DNA of 64,000 nucleotides from Pseudarthrobacter oxydans (GTDB lineage: Bacteria > Actinomycetota > Actinomycetes > Actinomycetales > Micrococcaceae): contig NZ_CP139438.1 of NCBI RefSeq assembly GCF_034258515.1, positions 1,612,001-1,676,000 on the forward strand. The letters run 5' to 3'. The notes under the pieces were generated by a model. The model was not told the origin of the DNA. It saw only the letters and a program-made list of their open reading frames with translations, and did no database searches. Positions 25,615-34,700 of the stretch are shown here, one piece after another; the stretch's first letter is position 1; each line of letters begins with the position of its first letter. The translations under genes were made by a program, and so were the position numbers.

Positions 25615-25673
25615 AGGGCCGCGAACCGGCGGACCAGGGGGTCCAAATCCCCGGAAAACCAGCCCAACTCGGG

Positions 25674-25679
25674 TACCGT
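25674..25679 (+). promoter_or_regulatory. -10 box of ftsK (leaderless)
   Basis: TACCGT, 7 nt before ATG 25687; it overlaps the GTG at 25678, arguing against that codon as the start. Confidence 0.4.
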
Positions 25680-25686
25680 GGCTGGT

Positions 25687-28605
25687 ATGGCCACTCGTAC
25701 TACGTCCGCGCCCAATGGCTCCAGCAGGGGCAGCGCCGGAAGCAAAACCGGCAGCTCCTCCGGCCGCGGTTCAGGCTCCACGGCCGCCAAATCGGGGCGT
25801 GCCGGCGGCTCTTCCAGCACCGCGCGCACCCGCCAGCTTCCCGCCGTCGAGCACCACCAGCCGTGGTTGCTGCGCGTGGTGGGCGGAGCCTGGCTGGGAG
25901 TGGGCCACGTGGTGGGCGGAGGCGTGCGGCGCATCGGCCACGACGTCAGCGACCTCCCCGCGGAAGAACGCCGTGACGGCGCCGCCCTGTTCAACCTGGC
26001 CCTTGGCATCTTTATTGCCACCTTCGCCTGGTGGGGCCTGACGGGCTGGTTCCCGGACGCGGTGTACGCCGTGGTCAACGGCACCTTCGGGTGGATCTCC
26101 CTGCTTCTTCCGCTGATGCTGTTTGTCTGCGCGTTCCGGCTCTTCCGCCAGCCCTCGGACGGGCGGGGCAACAACCGGGTGGGCATCGGCTTCCTGATCA
26201 TGACGTTCGCCGGCTGCGGACTGGCCCACATCCTCGGCGGACAGCCCACCGTGGCCGACGGCTTCGACGGCCTCCGCCAGGCCGGGGGCATGCTGGGTTT
26301 CCTCGCTGCGTCGCCGTTGGCCGCCATCCATCCCGCCGTTCCAGTCGTGTTCTACTCGCTGCTGGCCTTCATTTCCCTGCTGATCATTACGGCTACTCCG
26401 TTCACCGCGATTCCGCGCCGACTGCGCGCCGGCTACGAGCACCTGATGGGCATTGACCTGCTGGATGACCAGGACCGGGACGCCCATGACCGCAGCTACC
26501 TGGAACGGACCGCGCCCGCCACAGCGTCCAAGGCCCCCAAGAAGAAGCGCCGCTTCTTCGGCAAGGACGAGGAGGATGCCGACGCCGGACTGGAGGGCTA
26601 TGTAGGGGACGAAGCCTTCGAGCACGCGGTGATCGACGACGATGACGCAAAGGGAGGCGCGGCGGCCCGCCCGGCGCCGGGAGTCCGGCGGCCCACCCAG
26701 GCGGAGATCGCCGTCGAGAAGATCAAAGCTGCCCAGGGCCTGGGCAGCGCGGCGCAGGGAGCGGCTCCGGCGGGGGAGAACGCAACCGAAGCCATCCCCA
26801 TGATCACCCCCGGCATGTCCGCAGCCGCTGCCAAACCGGCAGCCGCCCCCACAGTGCCATCCAACCCCGTGGCGCCCGCCCCGCCGCCGGTTCCCATTCC
26901 GCAGCGCACCGAGCAGCTGTCCCTCGCCGGCGACGTGACGTACACGCTCCCGGCATCGGACTACCTGACGCCCGGCTCCATCCCCAAGGAGCGCACGGAA
27001 GCCAACGACGCCGTCGTCGCTGCCCTGACTGACACCCTCCAGCAGTTCAACGTCGACGCCACCGTCACCGGCTTCAGCCGCGGCCCCACCGTTACCAGGT
27101 ACGAGATCGAACTCGCCCCCGGAACCAAGGTGGAACGTGTCACCGCGCTGTCCAAGAACATCTCCTATGCCGTAGCCTCCAGCGACGTGCGGATCCTCAG
27201 CCCCATCCCGGGCAAATCGGCCATCGGCATTGAGATCCCGAATACGGACCGCGAGACCGTCTCGCTGGGCGACGTCCTGCGAAGCCAGAACGCCCGCCGG
27301 ACGGACCACCCCATGGTGATGGGCGTGGGCAAGGATGTGGAGGGCGGCTATGTCGTAGCCAACCTCGCCAAGATGCCCCACCTCCTCGTGGCAGGCGCCA
27401 CCGGTGCCGGAAAGTCATCGTTCGTGAACTCGATGATCACGTCCATCCTGATGCGTGCCACCCCTGACGAGGTGCGCATGGTGATGGTGGACCCCAAGCG
27501 CGTGGAACTGACCGCCTACGAGGGCGTGCCGCACCTGATCACGCCCATCATCACCAACCCCAAAAAGGCCGCCGAGGCACTGCAATGGGTGGTCCGCGAA
27601 ATGGACGCGCGCTACGACGACCTCGCCAACTACGGCTTCAAGCACATCGATGACTTCAACAAGGCGGTGCGGGCCGGCAAGGTCCAGCCGCCGGTGGACT
27701 CCAAGCGCGTCATCCGGCCGTATCCCTACCTGCTGGTGATCGTGGACGAGCTCGCGGACCTCATGATGGTTGCCCCGCGCGACGTTGAAGACTCGATCGT
27801 CCGCATCACGCAGCTTGCCCGGGCGGCAGGCATCCACCTGGTCCTGGCCACCCAGCGGCCTTCCGTGGACGTCGTCACCGGCCTGATCAAGGCCAACGTT
27901 CCGTCCCGCATGGCGTTTGCCACGTCCTCCGTCACGGACTCGCGCGTTGTCCTGGACCAGCCGGGTGCCGAGAAGCTGATTGGCCAGGGTGACGCGCTCT
28001 TCCTGCCGATGGGCGCGTCCAAAGCCATGCGCGTCCAGGGCGCCTGGGTCACGGAGTCCGAAATCCACAAGGTGGTTGAGCACGTCAAGGGACAGCTCCA
28101 GGCAAGCTACCGTGACGATGTTGCCGCGGAGGCGCCGAAGAAGCAGATCGATGACGACATCGGCGACGACCTCGAGGTCCTGCTGCAGGCTACCGAGCTC
28201 GTGGTCACCACGCAGTTCGGCTCCACCTCGATGCTCCAGCGCAAGCTCCGCGTCGGCTTCGCCAAGGCGGGGCGCCTTATGGACCTGCTGGAATCCCGGG
28301 GCGTCGTGGGCCCGTCCGAAGGGTCCAAGGCCCGTGACGTCCTGGTGAAGCCGGACGATCTTGCCCCCGTCCTGGCGGCCATGAAGGGCCAGGACGCACC
28401 CGCTGCGCCGGACTCGCAGACCGCAGCCCTGAGCGACAACGCCAATGCGAACATCGCCCGGGGCGGATACGCGGAAGACCTCGTGGCTGCGGACCTCGAC
28501 CAGCGGAAGCAGAGTGCCGAATATTACGACGGCTCGGATTCCCCGCCCGGCGGCTACGACGACGAGGACGGCTCCGAAGATGCCTGGTCCCTCACCGGGC
28601 GCTAG
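25687..28605 (+). CDS. ftsK: DNA translocase FtsK
   Basis: A septum-located ATP-driven DNA pump that resolves chromosome dimers and clears DNA from the division site. The 972-aa protein has four transmembrane segments within about residues 105-245, a Pro/Ala-rich linker (to about 415), the RecA-like motor with Walker A GATGAGKSS near residue 570 and Walker B YLLVIVDELADLMM near 690, and the DNA-reading gamma winged helix (TTQFGSTSMLQRKLRVGFAK) near 850. A tail of about 75 acidic/Gly residues follows. ATG 25687 is preferred to GTG 25678 because the -10 box overlaps the latter. Confidence 0.95.
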   Translation: MATRTTSAPNGSSRGSAGSKTGSSSGRGSGSTAAKSGRAGGSSSTARTRQLPAVEHHQPWLLRVVGGAWLGVGHVVGGGVRRIGHDVSDLPAEERRDGAALFNLALGIFIATFAWWGLTGWFPDAVYAVVNGTFGWISLLLPLMLFVCAFRLFRQPSDGRGNNRVGIGFLIMTFAGCGLAHILGGQPTVADGFDGLRQAGGMLGFLAASPLAAIHPAVPVVFYSLLAFISLLIITATPFTAIPRRLRAGYEHLMGIDLLDDQDRDAHDRSYLERTAPATASKAPKKKRRFFGKDEEDADAGLEGYVGDEAFEHAVIDDDDAKGGAAARPAPGVRRPTQAEIAVEKIKAAQGLGSAAQGAAPAGENATEAIPMITPGMSAAAAKPAAAPTVPSNPVAPAPPPVPIPQRTEQLSLAGDVTYTLPASDYLTPGSIPKERTEANDAVVAALTDTLQQFNVDATVTGFSRGPTVTRYEIELAPGTKVERVTALSKNISYAVASSDVRILSPIPGKSAIGIEIPNTDRETVSLGDVLRSQNARRTDHPMVMGVGKDVEGGYVVANLAKMPHLLVAGATGAGKSSFVNSMITSILMRATPDEVRMVMVDPKRVELTAYEGVPHLITPIITNPKKAAEALQWVVREMDARYDDLANYGFKHIDDFNKAVRAGKVQPPVDSKRVIRPYPYLLVIVDELADLMMVAPRDVEDSIVRITQLARAAGIHLVLATQRPSVDVVTGLIKANVPSRMAFATSSVTDSRVVLDQPGAEKLIGQGDALFLPMGASKAMRVQGAWVTESEIHKVVEHVKGQLQASYRDDVAAEAPKKQIDDDIGDDLEVLLQATELVVTTQFGSTSMLQRKLRVGFAKAGRLMDLLESRGVVGPSEGSKARDVLVKPDDLAPVLAAMKGQDAPAAPDSQTAALSDNANANIARGGYAEDLVAADLDQRKQSAEYYDGSDSPPGGYDDEDGSEDAWSLTGR

Positions 28606-28616
28606 CCCAAAGACTG

Positions 28617-28622
28617 TAGCCT
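28617..28622 (+). promoter_or_regulatory. -10 box of pgsA (leaderless)
   Basis: TAGCCT, 6 nt before GTG 28629. Confidence 0.45.
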
Positions 28623-28628
28623 AGGAAC

Positions 28629-29273
28629 GTGACTAGCACCGATGCCACCGCGGCCGGCCCAGGCCGTGCCGGGGTCTGGAACCTTCCCAATATCCTGACC
28701 ATGATCCGCATCGCGCTGGTCCCGTTCTTCGTGTGGTTCCTTATCGCGGACGCGCCGGGGCTGCAGAGCGCGTCCGGGCCGTGGCGGTGGGCGGCGGTCG
28801 CGGCGTTCGCCGTCGCCATCTATACGGACAAGCTCGACGGCGACATCGCCAGGAGCCGGAACCTGGTGACGGACTTCGGCAAGATCGCCGATCCCATCGC
28901 GGATAAGCTCCTCACCGGTTCCGCCCTGGTGATGCTCTCGGTGCTGGGCGAACTTCCATGGTGGGCCACACTGGTGATCCTGGTCCGCGAGTGGGGCATC
29001 ACCGCACTGCGCTTCTTCGTGATCCGCTACGGCGTCATCCCTGCTTCGCGGGGCGGAAAGCTCAAGACCGTTGTGCAGACTGCGGCCATCTTCCTGTACC
29101 TCCTGCCGCTGGGTGCCTTCGCTCCATGGCTGGCCTGGGTGGCGTTCGCCGTCATGATGGCGGCCGTGGCCATCACAGTCTGGACCGGCATCCAGTACGT
29201 GATGGAGGCACTGCGCCTTCGGGCGAAGGGAAAGCTGCAGGCACGCAGCAGCAAAGGACAGGAGCCGGCATGA
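28629..29273 (+). CDS. pgsA: CDP-diacylglycerol-glycerol-3-phosphate 3-phosphatidyltransferase
   Basis: An integral membrane CDP-alcohol phosphotransferase for phosphatidylglycerol synthesis. The 214-aa protein contains the complete CDP-AP motif: Asp67, Asp70-Gly71, Ala74-Arg75, Gly84, Asp88 and Asp92 (in TDKLDGDIARS and DFGKIADPIAD). About five or six hydrophobic segments are present, and NLPNILTMIRI at the N-terminus is typical of PgsA. GTG 28629 follows a TAGCCT box at leaderless spacing. The stop overlaps the ATG of the CinA-C gene (ATGA). Confidence 0.92.
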   Translation: MTSTDATAAGPGRAGVWNLPNILTMIRIALVPFFVWFLIADAPGLQSASGPWRWAAVAAFAVAIYTDKLDGDIARSRNLVTDFGKIADPIADKLLTGSALVMLSVLGELPWWATLVILVREWGITALRFFVIRYGVIPASRGGKLKTVVQTAAIFLYLLPLGAFAPWLAWVAFAVMMAAVAITVWTGIQYVMEALRLRAKGKLQARSSKGQEPA

Positions 29274-29749
29274 CCAACCTCCACCATCTGTCCGCGGAAG
29301 CAGTCAGGAAAGCCCTCGACACAGGACGCACCGTGGCCGCCGCAGAATCCCTGACCGCCGGGATGGTGTCCGCAGTCCTTGCCGACACGCCCGGCGCCTC
29401 CGGGATCCTGCAGGGCGGGGTGGTTGCCTACCAGAACTCGGTCAAGGAATCGGTCCTGGACGTCCCGGCCGAGTTGCTGGCCCGCGTCGGATCCGTCGAC
29501 CCCGGCGTCGCCGCAGCCATGGCGGCCGGAGCCCGGACAGTCCTGCGCGCTGACATCGGCGTCTCCACCACCGGCGTTGCGGGGCCGGATGAGCACGACG
29601 GAAAGCCGGTGGGAACCGTGTATGTAGGCATAGCCACCGCCGCCGGGACGGAAGCCTTCGAGTATTCCTTCGCCGGCAACCGTGCAGAAATCCGCGGACA
29701 GGCCTGCGGGGCTGCCTTGGAACGGCTTCTGGAGGCCCTGTCCCGGTGA
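29270..29749 (+). CDS. CinA C-terminal domain protein (NMN amidohydrolase type)
   Basis: A 159-aa stand-alone CinA-C domain. Related enzymes (PncC) deamidate nicotinamide mononucleotide to nicotinate mononucleotide in NAD salvage. Family blocks are TVAAAESLTAGMVSAVLAD (near residue 20), GGVVAYQNSVKESVLDV (near 48), and TTGVAGPDEHDGKPVGTVYVG (near 104, in two parts around the His/Asp loop). It starts inside the pgsA stop, so translation is coupled. The same pgsA-cinA-clgR order occurs in other actinobacteria. Confidence 0.9.
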   Translation: MTNLHHLSAEAVRKALDTGRTVAAAESLTAGMVSAVLADTPGASGILQGGVVAYQNSVKESVLDVPAELLARVGSVDPGVAAAMAAGARTVLRADIGVSTTGVAGPDEHDGKPVGTVYVGIATAAGTEAFEYSFAGNRAEIRGQACGAALERLLEALSR

Positions 29750-29916
29750 ACCCGGCCGGCCGAAGTTACCCGGATGTAAAGTTGGTGGGAACAAAAGCCG
29801 GTACCGATTAGTTATTACATTGTGTCGCTTCCGGATAGCGGAGGCGCCTAGGATGAAATGACCACGACGGTTCGCGCCACCGCGGACCTGACCTATGAGG
29901 GAGCAAGGCGATACAG

Positions 29917-30369
29917 ATGGTAAAGCAGCCCGTATCCGTTAACGGCGTTGTCCGCTGGAAGGATGTGGGCCTCGCCGATCAGGCTAAGAGCGAACAGAAG
30001 GAGCGCAAGATGGTTGTACTTCGTCACGAAATCGGTGATGTCCTGCGCGATGTCCGCCAGCGTCAGGGGCGTACGCTCCGTGAAGTCTCGCACAGCGCCC
30101 GTGTCTCCCTGGGTTACCTCAGTGAAGTGGAGCGCGGCCAGAAGGAAGCGTCATCCGAGCTCCTCTCTTCGATCTGCTCGGCACTGGATGTCCCGTTGTC
30201 CAGCATGCTCCGCGAAGTGAGCGACCGTGTGGCAGTTGCCGAAGGCGTTGCCGTTCCGGACACCGTTCCGCAGGAGTTCTCCCAGCGTTATGGCCGCGAC
30301 CTTGAGCGCGACCTGAACACTGAACTCAACGACGAACTTTCCACCGGCCTTCTTTCCGGCGCCCGGTAA
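29917..30369 (+). CDS. clgR: XRE-family regulator, ClgR-like
   Basis: A 150-aa protein with a helix-turn-helix at about residues 40-100 ([18 protein letters not shown], then [18 protein letters not shown]), matching ClgR, the actinobacterial activator of clp protease and related genes. The C-terminal part is acidic and low in hydrophobics. Two starts are possible: ATG 29917 with a loose GAGGGAG/AAGG, or internal ATG 30010 with a perfect AAGGAG (29998-30003) 6 nt upstream, giving 119 aa closer to known ClgR lengths. A 21-codon ORF (29858-29923) overlaps the first start. A hairpin terminator follows. A pspA-like gene, often next door, is absent. Confidence 0.82.
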   Translation: MVKQPVSVNGVVRWKDVGLADQAKSEQKERKMVVLRHEIGDVLRDVRQRQGRTLREVSHSARVSLGYLSEVERGQKEASSELLSSICSALDVPLSSMLREVSDRVAVAEGVAVPDTVPQEFSQRYGRDLERDLNTELNDELSTGLLSGAR

Positions 30370-30408
30370 GCGCGCCGCCGCAAGGCGGCCTTGGAAACAA
30401 GACACACT

Positions 30409-30435
30409 GAAGCCTCCGGCCGTGCCGGGGGCTTC
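30409..30435. terminator. bidirectional hairpin between clgR and marR-like genes
   Basis: GAAGCCTCCGGC (30409-30420) pairs with GCCGGGGGCTTC (30424-30435) with one G-T wobble and a 3-nt loop. It lies between convergent genes. T-tracts are weak on both sides. Confidence 0.65.
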
Positions 30436-30447
30436 AGTCGTATCCGC

Positions 30448-30981
30448 CTACGTGTCTTCCGCAGGGGCGGCCGCCGGCCCGTCCTTCGGGAACCCGTCAC
30501 GCTCGTACGTGGAGTTCAATTTGGCCATGTACCGGGCCAGTTCTTCCAGGTCCTCCACCGGCCATTCGCCCAGGCGTTCACGAAACACCTGCCGCCGGGC
30601 ATCCTGGACCTGGTGCATCTTCTCCTCACCCTTAGGAGTGAGCCGGATGGCCTGGGCGCGCCCGTCCAGCGGATCTGCCTCCTTGGACACGAGTCCCAGG
30701 CTCTCGAGGAACGCAATCTGCCGGCTGACGGACGGCTTGCCCACGCCAATGTTCATGGCCAGGTCGGTGAGCCTGATCGGGCCCTCCCTGCGGATCACCG
30801 TCAGCAGGCCGTAGGCGGCCGGCTCCATGTCCGGATGGACCTGGCGGGAGAGTTGGTTGGAAATGGCCCGGGCGCGCCGCCAGAAGAGGCTGATCTGGTG
30901 CTCCACGTTCTGCAACGCGGCGTCCACGGTGGCTTCGTCGTGGCGGCCTTGCAGGGAGGGGACGTCGGGGGAGCTGCTCAT
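30448..30981 (-). CDS. MarR family transcriptional regulator
   Basis: A 177-aa protein with a MarR winged helix. The recognition region reads PIRLTDLAMNIGVGKPSVSRQIAFL (in two parts around residues 88-112), and the wing contains EADPLDGRAQAIRLTPKG, the D-x-R-(A/S) wing typical of the family. The N- and C-terminal helices probably form the dimer interface. ATG 30981 has a TAGAAT box 7 nt upstream. It is divergent from the DUF3046 gene; its target and ligand cannot be told from context. Confidence 0.9.
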   Translation of the reverse strand: MSSSPDVPSLQGRHDEATVDAALQNVEHQISLFWRRARAISNQLSRQVHPDMEPAAYGLLTVIRREGPIRLTDLAMNIGVGKPSVSRQIAFLESLGLVSKEADPLDGRAQAIRLTPKGEEKMHQVQDARRQVFRERLGEWPVEDLEELARYMAKLNSTYERDGFPKDGPAAAPAEDT

Positions 30982-30988
30982 GGCAACA

Positions 30989-30994
30989 ATTCTA
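30989..30994 (-). promoter_or_regulatory. -10 box of the marR-like gene (leaderless)
   Basis: TAGAAT on the minus strand, 7 nt before ATG 30981. Confidence 0.5.
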
Positions 30995-31021
30995 GGGTGC
31001 GGATCGTGAGAGACTTTTCTG

Positions 31022-31246
31022 GTGCGAATCAGCGATTATTGGCGGCTTATGGACGACGAATTCGGCGCCGGGTACTCGCGGGTCCTCAGCAGCACGCTTG
31101 TGCTGGCCGGGGTGGGCGGGCGCACTGCGGACCAGGCGCTGGCTGCCGGGGTGGAACCCCGCAAGGTGTGGCTGGCAGTCTGCGACGTCCAGGACGTCCC
31201 CGCCGAGCGCAGGCTGGGCCGGGACCTCAAGCCCCGCGCGAACTAG
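31022..31246 (+). CDS. DUF3046 protein
   Basis: A 74-aa protein starting at GTG 31022: MRISDYWRLMDDEFGAGYS, then VLAGVGGRTADQALAAG and VWLAVCDVQDVPAERRLG. This is the DUF3046 pattern, an actinobacterial family almost always found just upstream of recA. Function is unknown. No signal peptide or membrane segment is visible. It ends about 190 nt before recA, separated by the recA SOS promoter. Confidence 0.85.
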   Translation: MRISDYWRLMDDEFGAGYSRVLSSTLVLAGVGGRTADQALAAGVEPRKVWLAVCDVQDVPAERRLGRDLKPRAN

Positions 31247-31275
31247 CCTGATTCTCCTGACACGCCGCGCTCCTG

Positions 31276-31305
31276 TTCGAATACCTGTTCGGGTAAAGCT
31301 ATGCT
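31276..31305 (+). promoter_or_regulatory. recA promoter with SOS box
   Basis: CGAATACCTGTTCG (31278-31291) is an SOS box of the CGAAC-N4-GTTCG type with one change in the left half. TTCGAA (31276-31281) and TATGCT (31300-31305) could be the -35 and -10, 18 bp apart, so LexA would cover the -35. The leader to recA is about 125 nt. Confidence 0.75.
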
Positions 31306-31436
31306 TTTCATAGCGGGTTATCCACATAGCCGCCGTTATCCGGCCGGAATGTCAGTGGGTCCCATTAGCGTCAGAGATGACCAATAAACGGCCGCTGAGG
31401 CCACTCCAAAGCGAGAAAGCATTAGAGGTGTGAACC

Positions 31437-32492
31437 ATGGCGGCAGCCCCGGATCGTGCAAAAGCGCTCGAAGCAGCGCTGGCCCAGATCGACAAGCAGT
31501 TCGGTAAAGGCTCGGTCATGCGGCTCGGCGATGAAGTCCGGGCCCCCATCGAGGTCATCCCCACAGGCTCCATCGCCCTGGACGTTGCCTTGGGAATTGG
31601 CGGCCTTCCCCGGGGCCGCGTCGTTGAAATCTACGGCCCGGAATCTTCCGGTAAAACCACCGTTGCCCTGCACGCAGTGGCCAACGCCCAGCGACTGGGC
31701 GGCATCGCCGCCTTCATCGACGCCGAGCACGCCCTCGATCCTGAGTACGCCGCCAAGCTCGGTGTGGACACGGACGCCCTCCTGGTCTCCCAGCCGGACA
31801 CCGGCGAGCAGGCCCTCGAAATCATGGACATGCTGGTGGGTTCAGGTTCCCTGGACGTTATCGTGATCGACTCCGTCGCGGCGCTGGTGCCCCGTGCCGA
31901 AATTGAAGGCGACATGGGCGACAGCCACGTGGGCCTGCAGGCACGGCTCATGAGCCAGGCCCTGCGTAAGATCACCGGCCGCCTGAGCCAGACGAAGACC
32001 ACCGCCATCTTCATCAACCAGCTCCGTGAAAAGATCGGCGTCTTCTTCGGTTCCCCCGAAACCACCACCGGCGGTAAGGCCCTGAAGTTCTACGCCTCCA
32101 TCCGTATCGATGTGCGCCGCATCCAGACCCTCAAGGAAGGCGCGGATTCGGTCGGTAACCGGACCAAGGCGAAGATCGTCAAGAACAAGATGGCCCCGCC
32201 CTTCAAGGTGGCCGAGTTCGACATCATCTACGGCCAGGGCATCTCCCGCGAGGGCGGCATCATCGACATGGGCGTGGAGCACGGCATCATCAAGAAGTCC
32301 GGCTCCTGGTTCACCTACGATGGCGACCAGCTGGGCCAGGGCATGGAGAACTCGCGCCGGTTCCTGCGCGACAACCCTGAACTGGCCGCCGAACTCGAGC
32401 GCCTGATCAAGGAAAAGCTTGGTGTCGGCGTCAAGCCTGCGGAGCCCGAATCCAAGGATTCCCCGAAGCTGAAGGCCGTTGACGGGTTCTAA
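31437..32492 (+). CDS. recA: recombinase RecA
   Basis: Forms ATP-dependent filaments on single-stranded DNA, promotes strand exchange, and stimulates LexA self-cleavage. The 351-aa protein has Walker [10 protein letters not shown] (residues 67-75), the catalytic EHALDPEYA region, [14 protein letters not shown] (Walker B), the L1/L2 loops ([35 protein letters not shown]) and a C-terminal DNA-gathering domain. There is no intein (some mycobacterial RecA have one). The SOS promoter lies at 31276-31305. recX follows after 3 nt. Confidence 0.98.
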   Translation: MAAAPDRAKALEAALAQIDKQFGKGSVMRLGDEVRAPIEVIPTGSIALDVALGIGGLPRGRVVEIYGPESSGKTTVALHAVANAQRLGGIAAFIDAEHALDPEYAAKLGVDTDALLVSQPDTGEQALEIMDMLVGSGSLDVIVIDSVAALVPRAEIEGDMGDSHVGLQARLMSQALRKITGRLSQTKTTAIFINQLREKIGVFFGSPETTTGGKALKFYASIRIDVRRIQTLKEGADSVGNRTKAKIVKNKMAPPFKVAEFDIIYGQGISREGGIIDMGVEHGIIKKSGSWFTYDGDQLGQGMENSRRFLRDNPELAAELERLIKEKLGVGVKPAEPESKDSPKLKAVDGF

Positions 32493-32495
32493 CCG

Positions 32496-33119
32496 TTGAC
32501 CAGCCCTGAAAATGCGCGCCCCCGCCGGTCCAGAGCCGGCGGGCGGCGCGCCGCTTCGTATGCCGATGACCTCCAGGACGGCCCGACTCCGGACTCTCCC
32601 GTTGCAGGGGATGCCGAGCCTGATCCGGTGTCGGTTGCGCAGTCCATCGTCTACCGGCAGCTAACAGCCTCAGCCAAGAGCAGGTTGCAGCTCGCACAGA
32701 AGCTTGCAGAGCGGAACATCCCGGAAGACGTCGCAGAGGCAGTGCTGGACCGGTTCCAGGAAGCCCGCCTGATCAACGACGCCGACTTCGCCGACATGTG
32801 GGTTCGGAGCCGCGCCCAGTCGCGGAAGCTGGCAAAGGGCGCACTCCGGCGCGAGCTGGCGGAGAAAGGCATCGACCAGGAGACTGCCGCCGCGGCGCTG
32901 GAACAGTTGTCGGACGCAGATGAAGAAGCCGCAGCAAGGCAACTCGTTGAGCGGAAGCTCCGCCCGGGGACGGATCTTCAGGACCGGGCGGAACGGGACA
33001 AGGCTGCGCGCCGGCTGGCCTCCATGCTGGCCCGCAAGGGCTACCAGCCGTCCCAGGCATTCCGGATCGTCAACGACGTCCTGGAGTCCCGGGCCGCAGC
33101 CGACAGTGGCGAACGGTAA
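32496..33119 (+). CDS. recX: regulatory protein RecX
   Basis: An inhibitor of RecA filament assembly. The 207-aa protein is all-helical with repeated three-helix units: QSIVYRQLTASAKSRLQLAQKL, the LINDADFADMWVRSRAQS block, KGALRRELAEKGIDQE and the C-terminal ARRLASMLARKGYQPSQAF (long segments abbreviated by position, about residues 48-198). The N-terminal 45 residues are Arg/Ala-rich and poorly conserved. The start appears to be TTG 32496, 3 nt after recA, implying low, coupled expression relative to recA. Confidence 0.9.
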   Translation: MTSPENARPRRSRAGGRRAASYADDLQDGPTPDSPVAGDAEPDPVSVAQSIVYRQLTASAKSRLQLAQKLAERNIPEDVAEAVLDRFQEARLINDADFADMWVRSRAQSRKLAKGALRRELAEKGIDQETAAAALEQLSDADEEAAARQLVERKLRPGTDLQDRAERDKAARRLASMLARKGYQPSQAFRIVNDVLESRAAADSGER

Positions 33120-33125
33120 AACCGG

Positions 33126-33131
33126 TACCCT
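33126..33131 (+). promoter_or_regulatory. -10 box of miaB (leaderless)
   Basis: TACCCT, 6 nt before GTG 33138. Confidence 0.45.
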
Positions 33132-33137
33132 TAACAG

Positions 33138-34697
33138 GTGAGTTTGACCATCCCTTCCCCCCTTTCCGGTACCGGCACCAGCACAGCGGCCGCCGACGCT
33201 CCGCAAGCGGCTGCCCAGAAGCCACGCACCTACCAGGTGCGCACCTTCGGCTGCCAGATGAACGTCCACGACTCAGAGCGCATGGCAGGCATGCTCGAGG
33301 ACGCAGGATACGTACCGGCCGAGGGTGAGCAGGCCGACGTCGTGGTGTTCAACACCTGCGCAGTGCGCGAAAACGCCGACAACAAGCTCTATGGGAACCT
33401 GGGAATCCTCGCGCCGGTGAAGGCCGCGAACCCCGGCATGCAGATTGCGGTGGGCGGCTGCCTCGCCCAGAAGGACCGGGAAACCATCCTGAAAAAGGCG
33501 CCATGGGTGGACGCCGTCTTCGGCACCCACAACGTTGGCGCCCTGCCCGCCCTGCTGGACCGCGCGCGCCACAACAACGAGGCCCAGCTCGAAATCCTCG
33601 AGTCCCTGGACGTCTTCCCCTCAACGCTTCCCACCAAACGCGATTCCGTCTACTCGGGCTGGGTATCTATTTCCGTAGGCTGCAACAACACCTGCACCTT
33701 CTGCATCGTGCCCGCCCTCCGCGGAAAAGAGAAAGACCGCCGGCCCGGCGACATCCTGGCCGAAATCCAGGCCCTGGTTGACGACGGCGCCATCGAAGTC
33801 ACGCTCCTCGGCCAGAACGTCAACTCCTACGGCGTCGAGTTCGGCGACCGGCAGGCCTTCTCCAAACTCCTCCGGGCCTGCGGCGATATCGAAGGCCTGG
33901 AACGCGTCCGCTTCACCAGCCCGCACCCTGCCGCGTTCACAGACGACGTCATCGACGCCATGGCGGAGACCCCCAACGTCATGCCGCAGCTGCACATGCC
34001 GCTGCAGTCCGGCTCGGACAAGGTCCTGCGGGACATGCGGCGCTCCTACAGGTCCACAAAGTTCCTTGGCATCCTGGACAAGGTGCGGGAAAAGATTCCC
34101 CACGCCGCCATCTCCACCGACATCATCGTGGGTTTCCCGGGTGAAACGGAAGAGGACTTCCAGGCCACCCTGGACGTGGTCGAGAAGTCCCGCTTCGCCA
34201 CCGCCTTCACCTTCCAGTATTCCAAGCGCCCCGGCACCCCGGCGGCCGACCTGCCGGACCAGTTGCCCAAGGCCGTGGTGCAGGAACGCTTTGAACGGCT
34301 TACCGCCCTCCAGGACAGGATTGCGGCAGAGGAAAACCGGCGCCAGCTGGGCCGCAGGGTTGAGGTCATGGTCACCGCGCAGTCCGGGCGGAAAGCCGGG
34401 GAAACCCACCGGCTGTCCGGCCGCTCGCAGGACCAGCGGCTGGTGCACTTCTCCGTCCCGGAGGGCGCCCAGGCTCCGCGTCCGGGAGACCTTGTCACTG
34501 TCACCATCACCGAGGCTGCCGCCTTCCACCTCGTGGCCGACCCCACCCTGGCCGACTACAGCCTGCGCCGCTCCCGGGCCGGCGACGCCTGGGACAGGTC
34601 CCAGGCGGATTCCTGCGGAGCCCCCGCGCCCGGTGCCGGTACCGGCGGCAAGGGCGTCTCGCTGGGCATGCCCTCGCTGCCCGTCCGCACCCGCTGA
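33138..34697 (+). CDS. miaB: tRNA-2-methylthio-N6-dimethylallyladenosine synthase MiaB
   Basis: A radical SAM methylthiotransferase that adds a methylthio group to i6A37 in tRNA. The 519-aa product has the N-terminal cluster cysteines Cys39 (TFGCQMN), Cys74 (NTCAVRE) and Cys108 (GGCLAQ), the SAM-cluster motif CNNTCTFC (Cys182, 186, 189), and a C-terminal TRAM domain. About 55 extra Gly/Ser/Ala-rich residues follow the TRAM domain. It is followed after 3 nt by miaA, which makes its i6A substrate, so the two form a functional operon. Confidence 0.95.
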   Translation: MSLTIPSPLSGTGTSTAAADAPQAAAQKPRTYQVRTFGCQMNVHDSERMAGMLEDAGYVPAEGEQADVVVFNTCAVRENADNKLYGNLGILAPVKAANPGMQIAVGGCLAQKDRETILKKAPWVDAVFGTHNVGALPALLDRARHNNEAQLEILESLDVFPSTLPTKRDSVYSGWVSISVGCNNTCTFCIVPALRGKEKDRRPGDILAEIQALVDDGAIEVTLLGQNVNSYGVEFGDRQAFSKLLRACGDIEGLERVRFTSPHPAAFTDDVIDAMAETPNVMPQLHMPLQSGSDKVLRDMRRSYRSTKFLGILDKVREKIPHAAISTDIIVGFPGETEEDFQATLDVVEKSRFATAFTFQYSKRPGTPAADLPDQLPKAVVQERFERLTALQDRIAAEENRRQLGRRVEVMVTAQSGRKAGETHRLSGRSQDQRLVHFSVPEGAQAPRPGDLVTVTITEAAAFHLVADPTLADYSLRRSRAGDAWDRSQADSCGAPAPGAGTGGKGVSLGMPSLPVRTR

Positions 34698-34700
34698 CCG

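Noticed and set aside
31437..32492. RecA intein, as in some mycobacteria
   Set aside because: The frame is a normal 351-aa RecA with no insertion at the usual intein site.
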